Assembly (NCBI GenBank): GCA_004026145.2
Contig: CP034990.1
Location: forward strand, 1,420,699 to 1,484,698
Direction: 5' to 3'
Origin: Takifugu bimaculatus
Lineage: Eukaryota; Chordata; Actinopteri; Tetraodontiformes; Tetraodontidae
DNA length: 64,000 bases
The stretch's first letter is position 1. Every line of letters starts with the position of its first letter. Positions 14,365-24,272 of this stretch are shown in pieces. Both the position numbers and the translations under genes were made by a program. The notes under the pieces were generated by a model that was not told the DNA's origin, searched no databases, and saw only the letters and a program-made list of their open reading frames with translations.

Positions 14365-15774
14365 TGGTCTATTCGTCCCCAAGAGGAATTCCCAGAAGGT
14401 CAAAATCTGCGAGGGCCCGGTCAATCATGCTTGCAGCTTTATCAGGGGCCCGAGCGGCGGCCAAGGCCGGAGGACTCTGTGGTGACCGTATCGTTTCTGC
14501 TGCACACGTTTGTTGTGTCTTCTTTGCTCCCTCTCTCAACCCTCCCGCTGTCATCAGAGCCACCGGCTTCTCGGCGATTGGAAGGTTATGGCACCAAGGA
14601 GCGGTCGAGGGTCTGAAGGCCTTTCATTCCCAACCAGCCTCTCACCGTTTCCTATACAGAGAACTCTAATGGTCCTAGTGGGTCGCCAGGAGACTCCCAC
14701 TTGGAGGGCGGGCCAGTTAGGAATCTGCCTTTTATGATCTCTTTTGCATTGTCTTTGATCCCTCCGTCAGCTCTCCCGTATTTATATATTCAGATCACAC
14801 CTGCTCTGCCTCTGTCTTCAGTCCACCTGGTCCACGTCCACTCTAATCAACTGCAGCATAAAAGTCTGCTCCTCTTCTCCATCCTTCACCAGTTTGTTGT
14901 TAATCCCTTGAGGTGCATCAAGTACTCTCAAAACTATTTTCCATGTTTTTTTTTCTGCCCTCAGGTTTCTGACTCTGTTTTTCTTTCCCTTCTCGGAAAA
15001 GGATTTTGGACTTTTGTGCCTCATCCAACCCGCTTCTCATCTCTTTTCAGTGTCCTGCCAATCTCTCTCCCCAGGACAGCCGGTCCCGCCCAGCCTTCTG
15101 CCACAGCCCCAACTCTCATCTCCCTTCCACAACCTGTCGGCCCTTGATCCATTGTCTTACAGCATCAACCTTTTTTTGCTTGTGCAAAGTGTTTCCTTCT
15201 TTGGTAAAAGTGTTACTGTAACTAGATAATTGTTGTCCTTAAAACAGCAAACGAGAAAACACTCGAGGCGTTGAAGCCATCACAAATTATTGGAATATAC
15301 ATATGAGTAAATAGAACTTTGAAAAGTTATTAACTCACAGCTGGGCAGGGTGCATGATGGGATTTTTGGGAGATGAAATCATCACAAACTGTGCAAAGAC
15401 CACACTGTTTTTCTCCTCTTAGTTTTACAGGTTTACGGCGCTGTCACCATTTAACTCGGCATGATCTCCCTCATTAACCTCATCTCCATCCACAGCAGGC
15501 CGCTGCTTTTCTGTGGGGGGGGGGTGGTTCTTGATGCTAATGTGTTTACCTGCATGCTTTTAAATTACAGACACCATTGGCGGCTAGTTTGGGAACAAAA
15601 AGGCATATTTATTAGCTAAAGACTATTATGTTTATATCATTTAGCCACATAAAAGAGTAATAAATTGTATCTCTACTGTACTATAGGACCAAATTTAGCT
15701 CGACATCATTCTTACAACTCACATTTTGTGGCTCAGATGTTTGTTTTTTTTTACTTGGAGCTGCTTGTGGTAAC
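14365..15774. other. gene-free, partly GC-rich sequence
   Basis: The first 300 bases (14365-14660) are GC-rich with several CpGs and give open frames in more than one phase, but no motif or splice structure I recognise. The rest is pyrimidine-rich (14800-15150) and non-coding in character. A run of nine G lies near 15516. Confidence 0.5.
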
Positions 15775-15930
15775 CAGAAGGTCCTGGAGCCGGGGAGGGG
15801 GCTCATGTTGTTGCTGTGCACGCATGATTCATGTGTCCTGGCTTCCTCCCACAGCCTAAAGACATGCAGAGAGGTGAAAAAACTTGAGTGTAGGTGTAAA
15901 TGTGACGGTGAATGGATGCCTGTCTTCATA
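15775..15930 (-). repeat. interspersed fish repeat, degraded
   Basis: The TCCTCCCACAGCCTAAAGAC block at about 15844 followed by GTAGGTGTAAATGTGA is the reverse complement of a widespread teleost repeat. That repeat normally reads GTCTTTGGACTGTGGGAGGA. A copy in the opposite orientation lies at about 55640-55945. The class is unresolved. Confidence 0.5.
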
Positions 15931-16249
15931 TATTTCCCTCCGGTGAGCCAGCGCCTCATTCGGTGTGTTTCCCTCCCTCTCTGATGGTGGATGAAGCCGG
16001 GGAGCCTTTCCACACTTCTGTCCGTCGTTATGAGTCCAGCAGGTATCATATGCACGTATATATACATATTCTGTAGATACATACTCTCTTCATTGTTCAC
16101 ATAAGATTGGTTGACCATAAAAAAGGCGTCAAAAAAATAACAGTGGAATGGACACATTTAGAATGACAAAACACTTATTTTCTTTTGTAGAGTGATTAGA
16201 TTTTGTTATCGACTGTTTTTATTCTTGTTTTGACCACTTTCGCCCTCTC

Positions 16250-16329
16250 CAGCTCACTGGGGGGGATGCTGGAGGTTATCCCAGGATGCATATGGGTGAA
16301 GGCAGGCTCCATCACCTCATTGCAGGGCC
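16250..16329 (+). repeat. interspersed fish repeat, truncated
   Basis: The block GGATGCTGGAGGTTATCCCA followed by a GGCAGGCTCC-type end resembles another part of the same repeat family seen at 15775-15930 and 55640-55945, in plus orientation. It runs directly into the SINE-like unit that follows. Confidence 0.4.
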
Positions 16330-16500
16330 CTATATGAGCATTTGGTACCTTGCTCAAGAGCACCTCAGCAGATCTCTGGGGGTGTTCCTGTACCCCCTAC
16401 AACCAGAACACCTCCCGTGTTCTGCCCACATCGGGGCTTGAACCAGAGCCCCCGGCTTCTCAGCCAAGTACTCTACAGACTGCTACCGCCATCTTCTAAT
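16330..16500 (-). mobile_element. tRNA-derived SINE-like element
   Basis: On the minus strand the unit begins at about 16490 and has a degraded RNA polymerase III A box (TAGCAGTCTGTAG, 16485-16473). A good B box, GGTTCAAGCCCC, follows at 16444-16433, about 41 bases further on. That is the normal internal-promoter spacing of a tRNA. The downstream part, with an antisense CCTTGCTCAAGAGCACCTCA block near 16348-16367, is familiar from many fish repeats. No intact cloverleaf is visible, so it is not a functional tRNA gene. Confidence 0.5.
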
Positions 16501-18860
16501 CAGGGTTTTGGAATTACAATATTGTTTGGTTCTGGCATATTTTACTCCTCTAGATGGTACTTGGACTCCAAACATGATTTCACAAAATCAGTGCAATTTC
16601 GGGTCCTTTTCTACACCTCACACTTTGCCACAAAGCAGTGTCCTCCGCCGTCTGTCTCATATTGTGCCGCACCTAAATTGTTCACCAAGGTGCCATCTAT
16701 TGTGGTGAGATAATTGCTATTGAGTAGGAACTCATCAAGTGGAGAAATTGAAATTATTTCCTCGTACTCATGGAGAGCGAACCGTGTAGTTAAAAAAAAA
16801 AAATAAAACAGATGATGAATCTCTTTATTTCCACGGGGAACTGCATATGACAGAGGCAGACTTGATTAGGTTGAACAGCAACAAAATTACACGCTCGCAT
16901 CCCCCGTGTGACCCATCTTAATACTGGCTGGGGTCACAATCCAATAGTTAAAACTTTGGCTCAGGTATAGGTTTGTTTCCTCCAGTCAAGTCACCGCCAA
17001 CATTTCGTCCTCTTAACATGCGGCTGGTGGATTCAATTTTCCAAACACAAAATTAAACATCTTGTAAATGATGTTTATTGTGCCGTATATTTTCCCTCCT
17101 GCAATCAAATGCCAGCAGTCATTGCTCATGTGTTAATTGAAGGTTTTTTTTTTCTGTATGTAAATTTCGAGAATGGCTAATTAGGGAATATATCACAGTT
17201 AGCATGCATTATTCCTGTGGCTTAGTCTATCCTGAATGTAAACACAGTGTTTGCACTGCCGGCTTGTTCCAACACATGTTTGCTGCCGGGCACTGATTTC
17301 TTAATAAAAAGAGTCAACTGGCTCCTCCTCTCATCTCTGTCTGCCAGACACACCGACATATGCAGCCAGGGAATTTCCTCGTATTTAATACATAATTTAG
17401 AAAGAAAAAGACTCGGTGCAGATGTCCCAGTCTTACTCACAAGACTTACTGGCTTTATGGGGTCCACTCAACTGCATGGGTCCATCAGGTCTGCTGTATT
17501 TAGAGGAACTGTGAGCAAGTGTTTCTTCGCTGGAACTTTAGAGTATGTGGTGACAGAAAACCCATCAGGGGTGGGAGCTTTCCTGTCACCGTAAACGTTG
17601 ACTGAAGTATTGTCGTAAAGGAACTGTAGCTTTGATTTTAATATTCGCTGTTTTCCGTTGGTCTGCGGAGACTCACGCGGAGCCACGTTGTGTCTTTAGT
17701 GACACGGAGCCGGGTTTTATCTTCTTGTCAGAGTTTCATTTTACAAGACGGGCTAAACACACATTGGATTTACTTTCTGGAAATCATTTGGAGATGACAT
17801 TTGTGAAACCCAAAGGTGGAAGAGAAGGACGTAAATCTTAACTCTTGTCTGTTTAGGATGCTGAAGAAATAATAATAGAGTTGATTTTTTTTAATGCTGC
17901 TGTGTTGTCAAAAGACAATTTTATTTTTGAAAGGTCTTATACCAAATAGACCGAACAGCCAAATCTGGAGCAGGTGAGTGTCTTCAGGCAGCCTGTCAAG
18001 TGTGCAGCTCTGCCACTCGCCCATTGAATCCAGTAGCCCCTGCAGTCCTGATAAGGACCAAGCCTCAGCTAACAGACAATAGATGGCTAAGAAAGAAAAA
18101 GGAAGCAGTGATTGGTGATGTTAGGCATTTCATTCCCTCTTCAAGCCACCATTTTAGCACAGGTTTTTCCATCTCTGCATCAACTGCACAGAGACAGCCC
18201 TGGAAGGCATGAAAGATGATTTCTGACCAGCTCTTTAAGAGCGTGCCTCACACTATAGTTGAGATGTACAGCAGCCAGACTGACTGACCTATCAACCGGA
18301 GCCTCTGCTCTAATCCTCCAGGCTTGAACAGACCAGAGCGGCTGACTGTACACACAGAGCAACCTTGTAGCTTTCTCTCCTGTCTCCGATGGGGAGATAT
18401 TAGGTGCAAAGTAGCAATATACATTATTTACTCCTTCATGTTTGCTTCTCGAGCAGTAGATGTGCGCTTCGTTTCACAAGAAGATGATTGCAACAGGATT
18501 TTTACAAGTGCAATACAAAAAGAGATGTGCAGACGTTGGGTAGTTTTGATTTAGTTACTGGTAAGGCAACAAGCTCATTCTTAGAGGAATCATTGGTGGG
18601 ACATTTGCTGTGTGATTTAGTTCCTGTCTCACGTGGCCTTTTTCTCTTCGCAATTAAATGACTAGCATTGTCTCTTCATTGTCCTGGTGACAGACTTGTA
18701 CACCTATTTCAGTGACGGGAGGCCAGCATGACCTGCAAATACAACTAGAATGAGCATCTTTGCCCAGAAGTGTTGCCTTATAACGCCAGTGTCAAAGCTT
18801 TTTAGCTCAAATGAATGAGTGAATGAATGTCACTCCTGTATGCCGCGGCGTTCCTCACGT
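16501..18860. other. gene-free unique sequence
   Basis: No gene or recognisable element. AT-rich with short A and T runs; open frames are short and unconserved in appearance. Confidence 0.55.
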
Positions 18861-19739
18861 CCTTAGTGGAAAATGTATAATTTTGTGATTGTTTGGACAC
18901 AAAAAAGCAATTTGAGAAATATAGTGAGAAATATACATCGGAACTCCAGAATATACATCCAGTTCTTTGTTTTTTTTTGTCATTTTGATGAATCTTTCAC
19001 ATCTCTACCGTTGTTATGCTGGTTGCTAAGGATGCTGCCACAGACGAAACCAAGTGGCTGTTAAAATATTTGTGTAGCTGCTTAAAATTAAAAAAAAACA
19101 ACATAAAATGAAACTGAGTGCGCAAGGGGAATAAATATATATTCCTATTTGGAATTCAGATTTCTGGTGTTTAAAGCATTAGTGCAGCCTATTAAGTACC
19201 AGTACATCATGGTTCGATGAACATTGTTTGTGTTGCACACTGACCTTTTCAAAGAAAAAACTTTATCCAGTAACCATAATACTGAGTTAATATGGTAACT
19301 CGAGTCTCTTTATTAAGAAGTAGGGTATTTGCGTTCTTGAACAGCGGGTCATTTGATCAAGCACCTCCAGTGATTGACCTCTTCTGGCCAACACAGCCCT
19401 CCTAGATCTACTGAACTCACTAACTCTAACACTTTTTACTCCATTTCTGGCTAACACTGTGAGCTGGGGGGCAGAATTGTCACTATGTTCAATGAAACCT
19501 CATTCACAAGCAGCAGCCCAGCTTCCACTCAGCTGCGACCTTCCTGAGGGCAACGATTGACCTAAAGGGTGCTGTGAGGCCACAGGTCAGACCTGAAAAT
19601 AACACCTTTTACTTCCGATTTCTGACACTTTTGCCTGAAAGGCTGAAACAAAAGCAAAAAAATACAAAACTGTGCACTCACACGGTGCCTGGATGGCCTA
19701 TCGAGACACAGCTCTGTGCAAAATTGCTGAGGGCAAAGG
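18861..19739 (+). repeat. left arm of long diverged inverted repeat
   Basis: This 0.88-kb arm is an inverted, diverged copy of 20143-20994. Anchors found by eye, all in the same inverted order, are: 18861-18873 with 20982-20994 (13/13); 18990-18997 with 20900-20907; 19019-19049 with 20837-20867 (29/31); 19058-19074 with 20766-20782 (17/17); about 19175-19198 with 20542-20567; 19381-19392 with 20443-20454 (12/12); 19533-19548 with 20291-20306 (16/16); 19561-19578 with 20261-20278 (18/18); 19727-19739 with 20143-20155 (13/13). Overall identity between anchors looks like 65-80 per cent with indels. I recognise no transposon protein in it. Confidence 0.85.
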
Positions 19740-20142
19740 GCAGCTGTAAATGTAGTCTGCTTATCGTGGGTGTCCCATTAAACATCATGCTGAACAACAA
19801 CACCGACGAAGCCTCTGAAGGCTGATGCAAGGCCCAAATGCAATCGTGATGCCTTCTGAGGAGTTGCTGGGATTTACTTTACATTTTTATATAATATATC
19901 TATCAAATGCTTCCAGCCCCAAAAGCTACAAATGTGGTAGGTTCATTACTTACATCACCGTAACATACCTGTAGAGTTTCGGCACCAACAGACCTTTCTA
20001 AGAGGAAAGGGCAGGTGTGAGGCCTTTTCCTCTTTTATTGCTTTTTTTCCCAAGTGTTTTAACCTGGAGGAACCTCAGATATGTTTATTATTGGAGTTGC
20101 TGAACCTCTTCAGAGGGGTTAAAGAAGGTCAACAACCCATGA
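19740..20142. other. spacer of the long inverted repeat
   Basis: About 400 bases separate the two arms. No gene is visible. It contains a small local hairpin near 20000-20040 (an AAGAGGAAAGG-type stem pairing with CCTTTTCCTCTT). If the locus were transcribed, the flanking arms could fold into a long imperfect double-stranded stem with this as its loop. Confidence 0.6.
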
Positions 20143-20994
20143 CCTTTGCCCTCAGAAACTTCACAGAGAGTTGTGGTTCTACACAGGCACCATATGAGGA
20201 TGGACAGATTGACCCAAAAATACAAAGTAAACGGTGCTGCATTCAGGTCTTACCTGTTGTCTCACAGCACCCTTTAGGCTGACCTTTGAACTCAGGAAGG
20301 TCGCAGCCAAGTGAAACCTGGGATCCTGTTTGTGGGCGAGGTCTCATTTCAGCCCCTCGAGCCTGCAATTTTAGCCAGAAATTGAAATAAAAGTCTGAGA
20401 GTTAGTGTGCTGAGTACATCTGGGAGGTCCCACGGAGACCCGGTTGGCCAGAAGAAGGTCACATGTTGCAGGTGCTCGATGCACCTAAACAATGAGGATC
20501 AGGGGCCTGATCTATGGGTAGCAGGTTATACGCTAGGAAAAGTACTTTGAAGCCTGCAATAATGCTAAAAAACCATAAAATGATGTTCATTAATCAAAAG
20601 GTAAAATAATCAAAAAAACAGATGGATTATTTTTGTTTGTTTAGAGCGAGCGTTAAATTCCGGCTATCTCGCGAAACAACAGGGCAAACAACAATATGTG
20701 TGTAATCCCGGCCTCTCAAATCCGTTTTGTGTTGTTTCTTATCGGACGGATATCATCATCCGTTGCACAAATATTTTAACAGCTCAGATAAATACACAAT
20801 GTAAAAGATAAACACAATAGCACACACGCCACTTGATTTCATCTGTGGTAGCATCCTTAGCAACCAGTTTAGCAACCGGCATGGCAACCGGCAGACATCA
20901 AAGATTCCTCATAAACAAATCAAACACTGAGTCTATCATCGCATTGTTGTTTCATGGCCAATAAAATCGTGAATGAATGTGTTTTCCACTAAGG
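20143..20994 (-). repeat. right arm of long diverged inverted repeat
   Basis: Reverse-complement partner of 18861-19739; see that entry for the anchor pairs. The right arm has an extra 12-base unit near 20868-20890, where the word AGCAACCGG is repeated, and about 45 extra bases at 20783-20828 relative to the left arm. The divergence rules out a recent duplication or an assembly artefact. The symmetry centre is near 19,930. Confidence 0.85.
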
Positions 20995-21030
20995 GTGAAA
21001 GGAATGTTTGCAAAGCGAGCCACAAGCAGT

Positions 21031-21062
21031 CATGTGACCTGTCAGTCACGTGACCTGTCAGC
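21031..21062. repeat. 16-bp direct repeat containing E-box-like words
   Basis: CATGTGACCTGTCAGT is followed at once by CACGTGACCTGTCAGC, differing at two positions. CACGTG is a canonical bHLH/USF E-box. It lies just outside the right arm of the inverted repeat. Function unknown. Confidence 0.7.
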
Positions 21063-21509
21063 AGGACAATAGAAAAGAAACGTTTCGTACTCTGGACACG
21101 CGGAGCTATTCCACCTGTTAATATGAGGCTGGATTGTCTGTTTACAAATGTGGGTGTGATGCTTCTAAATTGTGTTGAATGATCCTGAATTACATTAAGT
21201 TAAATGACCAAAAGATTTAATCTGCTTAACGAGCCGGGCACTCTGGGTGCTCGTGGAAGTGTGATGAGAACAAAGCAATGGTAGAATACTCCCAAATCCT
21301 GAGACTCTATTCCTTCTAGTCAATCATTTAACACTCTATTTACTGGGGAGAAAAGTAGAAATGCTACTTACATGAAAACTCTGTGCTGTAAAAGTATGGG
21401 GATTAGCATAATTATTCCTGTCACTACTTCAAGAGGGGCGGTGGTAGCTGCTCAGTCTGTTCAGGATTGGGCAGAGAAGTGGAGGTGGAAGCTGTTCTGT
21501 TAGTAGGGT
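21063..21509. other. gene-free sequence between inverted repeat and L2
   Basis: Unique AT-rich sequence. I see no gene, repeat or regulatory signature. Confidence 0.5.
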
Positions 21510-21990
21510 GAGGTGAAGATTAGAAAGACTTGAAAGGAAGTGGCATTCTTGTAAAATAGACAGCTATCATGTAGCCTGGAAAGACTGTCTGGTAGATCAC
21601 AAAAAGACCCTCCGTAAGGCTAGAACAGCTTATTTTTCTTCTTTAATTAAAGAAAACAAGAACAACCCCAGGTTTCTTTTCAGCACTGTGGCCAAATTAA
21701 CCAAGAGTCACAGTGTTTTAGATCCTCGTATCCCTTCTTCCCTTAGTGGTGAAGACTTCATGAGCTTCTTCACTGATAAAGTTCTAGCTATCAGAGAAAA
21801 GCTAACCAGGCCATCCCAACAACTGGACCATCACCAGATGTGCTGACTGTGGGAACATACAGAGTCTCCAACGAGCCCTTAAACTTTTCTGAGGCATCTT
21901 CGCTAATTTGCTGCTTGTTGGGGGTCAGACCCTGGGACCCTGTAAAGTGCCTAGAAACAACTTTGATTGTAACAGACACTCAATCAATCA
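21510..21990 (+). mobile_element. L2-type LINE, internally deleted copy, plus strand
   Basis: The 5' part (21510-21830) corresponds to the ORF2 linker between endonuclease and reverse transcriptase. It decodes as a KKTLRKARTAYFSSLIKENK-like peptide followed by an FFTDKVLAIREK-like one. The sequence then jumps at about 21890 to the element's 3' end. The word CTTGTTGGGGGTC and the GATTGTAACAGACACTCAA tail match the 3' end of the larger copy at 26645-26710. The reverse transcriptase is missing. It shares about 200 bases with the minus-strand copy at 22040-22229. Confidence 0.75.
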
Positions 21991-22004
21991 ACTTAACCAG
22001 CCAA

Positions 22005-22720
22005 CCAATTAATCAATCTTTATTTGTATAGTGTCTGTGACACTGTGACTCTTGGTTAATTTGGCCACAGTGCTGAAAAGAAACCTGGGGTTGTTCTTAT
22101 TTTCTTTAATTAAAGAAAAAAAATAAGCTGTTCTAGCCTTGCAAAGGGCCTTCTTGTAGACTACCAGACAGTCTTTCCAGGCTACAGTGATAGCTGTGTA
22201 TTTTACAAGAATGCCACTTCCTTTCTAGTCGTCGCACTTTCTGCTTGAGGGTCCTGATGTGTGAATTATACCAGGGGCCACACCTCCTCTGATTTACTAT
22301 TTTCTTTTTCAGGGGGGCAACAGAATCAAGCGTGATTCTCAGTGAGGTTGCTGCACCTTCAGCAATAGAGTCGACCTCAGCAGGGCTCAGATTATAATGA
22401 TTGATCCCTGGGGAAACACACAGTGGTCCTGGGATCAGCACAGGGATCACTTCCTTAAACTTAGCTACAGCATTATCTGAAAGATCTGCTATAGTCAGAC
22501 TGAGCTCTGAGCATAGAAGAATCCTTAATCATAAATGTAAAAGTGATCAAAGAATGGTCTGACAGGAGGGGGTTCTGAGGGAACCCTGACACATGTTCTA
22601 CCTCAACACCATAAGTCAGGACTAGATCTAGGGTGTGGTTGAAGCCATGAGTTGGTTGGTTTATCTGCTGGAGGAACCCAACTGACTCCAGTAATGAGAT
22701 GAAGCCACATCTACAATCTG
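22005..22720 (-). mobile_element. L2-type LINE, internally deleted copy, minus strand
   Basis: On the minus strand this starts near 22720 in the C-terminal part of the ORF2 endonuclease. A QINQPTHGFNHTLDLVLTYG-like peptide is followed by an LLSDHSLI-like one (the SDH motif of APE-type endonucleases). It continues through the linker and then jumps at about 22040 to a 3' tail (antisense AATCAATCTTTATTTGTATA). Frameshifts and stops are present. The longest surviving piece is a 105-codon frame at 22133-22450. The 3' tail abuts that of the plus-strand copy, so the two lie tail to tail. Confidence 0.75.
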
Positions 22721-22736
22721 GTGGTTTACTTTGAGT

Positions 22737-22742
22737 TTTATT
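22737..22742 (-). promoter_or_regulatory. poly(A) signal of the coiled-coil gene
   Basis: AATAAA on the minus strand, about 185 bases after the stop codon at 22926. It lies just before the boundary with the L2 fragment near 22720, consistent with the 3' end of the transcript. Confidence 0.5.
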
Positions 22743-22841
22743 GTTTCTACATCAAAAATCCAAACATAGAACATAAACAATGATTATACTGTAAAATGAA
22801 ACTGTTGAAGACAGGATGTGATGCTGTGGAGGTCAGGATGT

Positions 22842-22905
22842 AGAGGAGGAGGAGGAGGAAGAGGAGGAGGAGGAGGAGGAAGAGGAGGAGGAGGAGGAGG
22901 AGGAG
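22842..22905. repeat. GGA trinucleotide repeat
   Basis: About twenty GGA/GAG units with two GAA interruptions. It lies in the presumed 3' untranslated region of the minus-strand coiled-coil gene, where it would be transcribed as CTC repeats. Confidence 0.9.
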
Positions 22906-22925
22906 CTCTGGAAATGTTGTTTAAT

Positions 22926-23003
22926 TCATTTTTTCCAGAACCTCATCTTTTTCCAGATCCATCCACAGAAGCTTTTTTTCTTCTGCTTCTTTGATACTTG
23001 AAG
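22926..23003 (-). CDS. coiled-coil protein, last coding exon
   Basis: This terminal exon follows a pyrimidine-rich acceptor ending TTTTCTGCAG (AG at 23005-23004). It is in phase 0 with the preceding exon and encodes 25 residues. They begin LQVSKKQKKKSFCGWIW and end KKMRFWKK before a TGA at 22928-22926. The intron is only 86 bases (23004-23089), a common size in compact fish genomes. The tail is very basic with aromatic residues and could be a membrane-associating or nuclear-localising end; that is inference. The exact phase match and the clean acceptor are the best evidence that this was a real gene. Confidence 0.6.
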   Translation of the reverse strand, partial: LQVSKKQKKKSFCGWIWKKMRFWKK

Positions 23004-23090
23004 CTGCAGAAAAGAGAGAGTGTGTTTTAGATTTCACTGAACATCATCTGAAATCTTCTGGAAGAGGAACAAAGGTAAAAGCATCTCACC

Positions 23091-23782
23091 TCAAGTTGGA
23101 GGATCGCTTCAGAGAGCCTCTGGAGCTCCTCTTTGTTCTTTGCCTCCTCATGTTGCCTGAAAAGTTGGCTTTCCTGGAACTTGTGCTCCAGCTCTTCATT
23201 CATCTGGACCCATGTCTGAGCGGTCCTCTCCCACCGCTGATGAACATCAGCCAGCATCCTGTTAAAGTTCTCTTCTTTAACCACCAGCTGCTGCTTCATC
23301 AACTCTTCCTTTTGCAGGATCTTCTCATGATATTTTTGTTTCTCTTCATCAAGTACTTTCTGGAACTTTTTTTCTTCCAGAAAGAGCTGCTGCCTCATGG
23401 CCTCTTTCTCTTCATGAGATCTTTGCCTTTCTTCCTCCAGCTTCCTCTCAAATTCCTCCTGGATCACAAGGAGCTTCTGATTCAGGCCTTCCTCCTGCTC
23501 CATCAGCTCTCTCCTGTGTGTCTCCTCGTTCTCCTGCTGCTGGCTGTGGAGGGTTTCCTCCAGAGAAGCACATTTCAGCTCGCTCTCCTTCAGAGCAGCT
23601 TGTGTGCTGTTCAGCAGGGTCAGGGCCTCCACATGGGCCACAGTTCTCATTTGTCGCCTCTTCACTGCCCTGCTGAGCTGCTCCTCCTTCTCAGCCAGGG
23701 CTTCTCTGAGATGCTGGACCTCTTCCCTCCAAGTCTCCATGGATGATTCTTGCTTCAGCTGCTGAGTTTCTCTCTGTGCCAT
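23091..23782 (-). CDS. coiled-coil protein, main exon (unknown family)
   Basis: From the ATG at 23782 this frame encodes 231 residues and ends exactly at a splice donor, CTTGAG then GTGAGATG (GT at 23089-23088). Nearly the whole product is a charged helical coiled coil rich in E, K, Q and R, with heptad-like leucines. Examples are LREALAEKEEQLSRAV near residues 26-41, EFERKLEEERQRSHEEKEAM near 108-127 and EEAKNKEELQRLSEAILQLE at the end. There is no kinase, GTPase or TRIM domain. The opposite strand is open too, as expected for this codon composition. I cannot name the family; trichohyalin-like resemblance only reflects composition. The upstream frame has a stop 15 bases before the ATG, and no more exons were found beyond 23902, where an L2 element follows. 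It may therefore be a gene fragment or pseudogene. Confidence that it was once coding is fairly high; that it is functional, low. Confidence 0.55.
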
Positions 23783-23902
23783 TGATGCATCTGCTGGTCA
23801 CCAGTGTGGTACAAGAGTGTTGAGCTCCTCAGGCGTGTGCTGATGAGGTAGAGCTGATGTGTTTGATCTTCCAGTTCGGTTTGATCCTTTGATTTCATTG
23901 AT
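23783..23902 (-). pseudogene. 5' part of the coiled-coil exon, probable frameshift
   Basis: A good acceptor (TTCTTTCTTGTCAG, AG at 23904-23903) precedes this stretch. In the frame of the downstream ATG it hits a TGA at about 23799. In another frame it stays open and reads MKSKDQTELEDQTHQLYLIS and onward to DQQMHQWHRE. That peptide would join naturally to the downstream RETQQLKQES if one base were missing near 23770. Either this is 5' untranslated sequence, or the gene carries a one-base frameshift and is a pseudogene. The description is from reading only; expression data would decide. Confidence 0.45.
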
Positions 23903-24199
23903 CTGACAAGAAAGAACAATTTTGACATCAATGACATAAAGGAGATCAAAGACTAAAATGCCAACTTAAGATAAAGTTGGAGGGCCAACTGTATTGCGTC
24001 AGGGTAACGTATTGCGTCACTTCCTGTCTTCTCAATCGTTCGTTGGTTGCACTGTCCACGGTGTTTCTGTTGTATTAAATTTACTTAAAATTGAACACAG
24101 TGTGTTGTATTCACTTTACTTAAAATTTGAACACTTGGGACATTCTAGTCACCTGATAACAACAATGAGAAACAACCCATATTAAACAAATACAGGGCT
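23903..24199. other. sequence between coiled-coil exon and L2 element
   Basis: No exon or repeat family is evident. The word GTATTGCGTCA occurs twice (about 23991 and 24008). The phrase ACTTAAAATT also occurs twice, within GAACAC contexts near 24080 and 24118, which suggests a small local duplication of about 40 bases. Confidence 0.4.
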
Positions 24200-24272
24200 C
24201 CGCCGATTATTAGCGTTAGCATGGCCTAACCGTCTGTTTCCACCCGGTGACTTTGTCTGTTCAACGTGTGAA

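Noticed and set aside
14211..14669. 152- and 125-codon frames with QTDR repeats
   Set aside because: They owe their length to the CAGA microsatellite, and the GC-rich remainder shows no motif.
16433..16487. Functional tRNA gene
   Set aside because: A and B boxes are present but there is no acceptor stem pairing or anticodon arm; it fits a SINE better.
22991..23746. 251-codon open frame on the plus strand, leucine-rich
   Set aside because: It is the antisense of the minus-strand coiled-coil exon. Runs of L, F and S are what reversed E/K/Q codons give; the minus strand has the splice sites and poly(A) signal.
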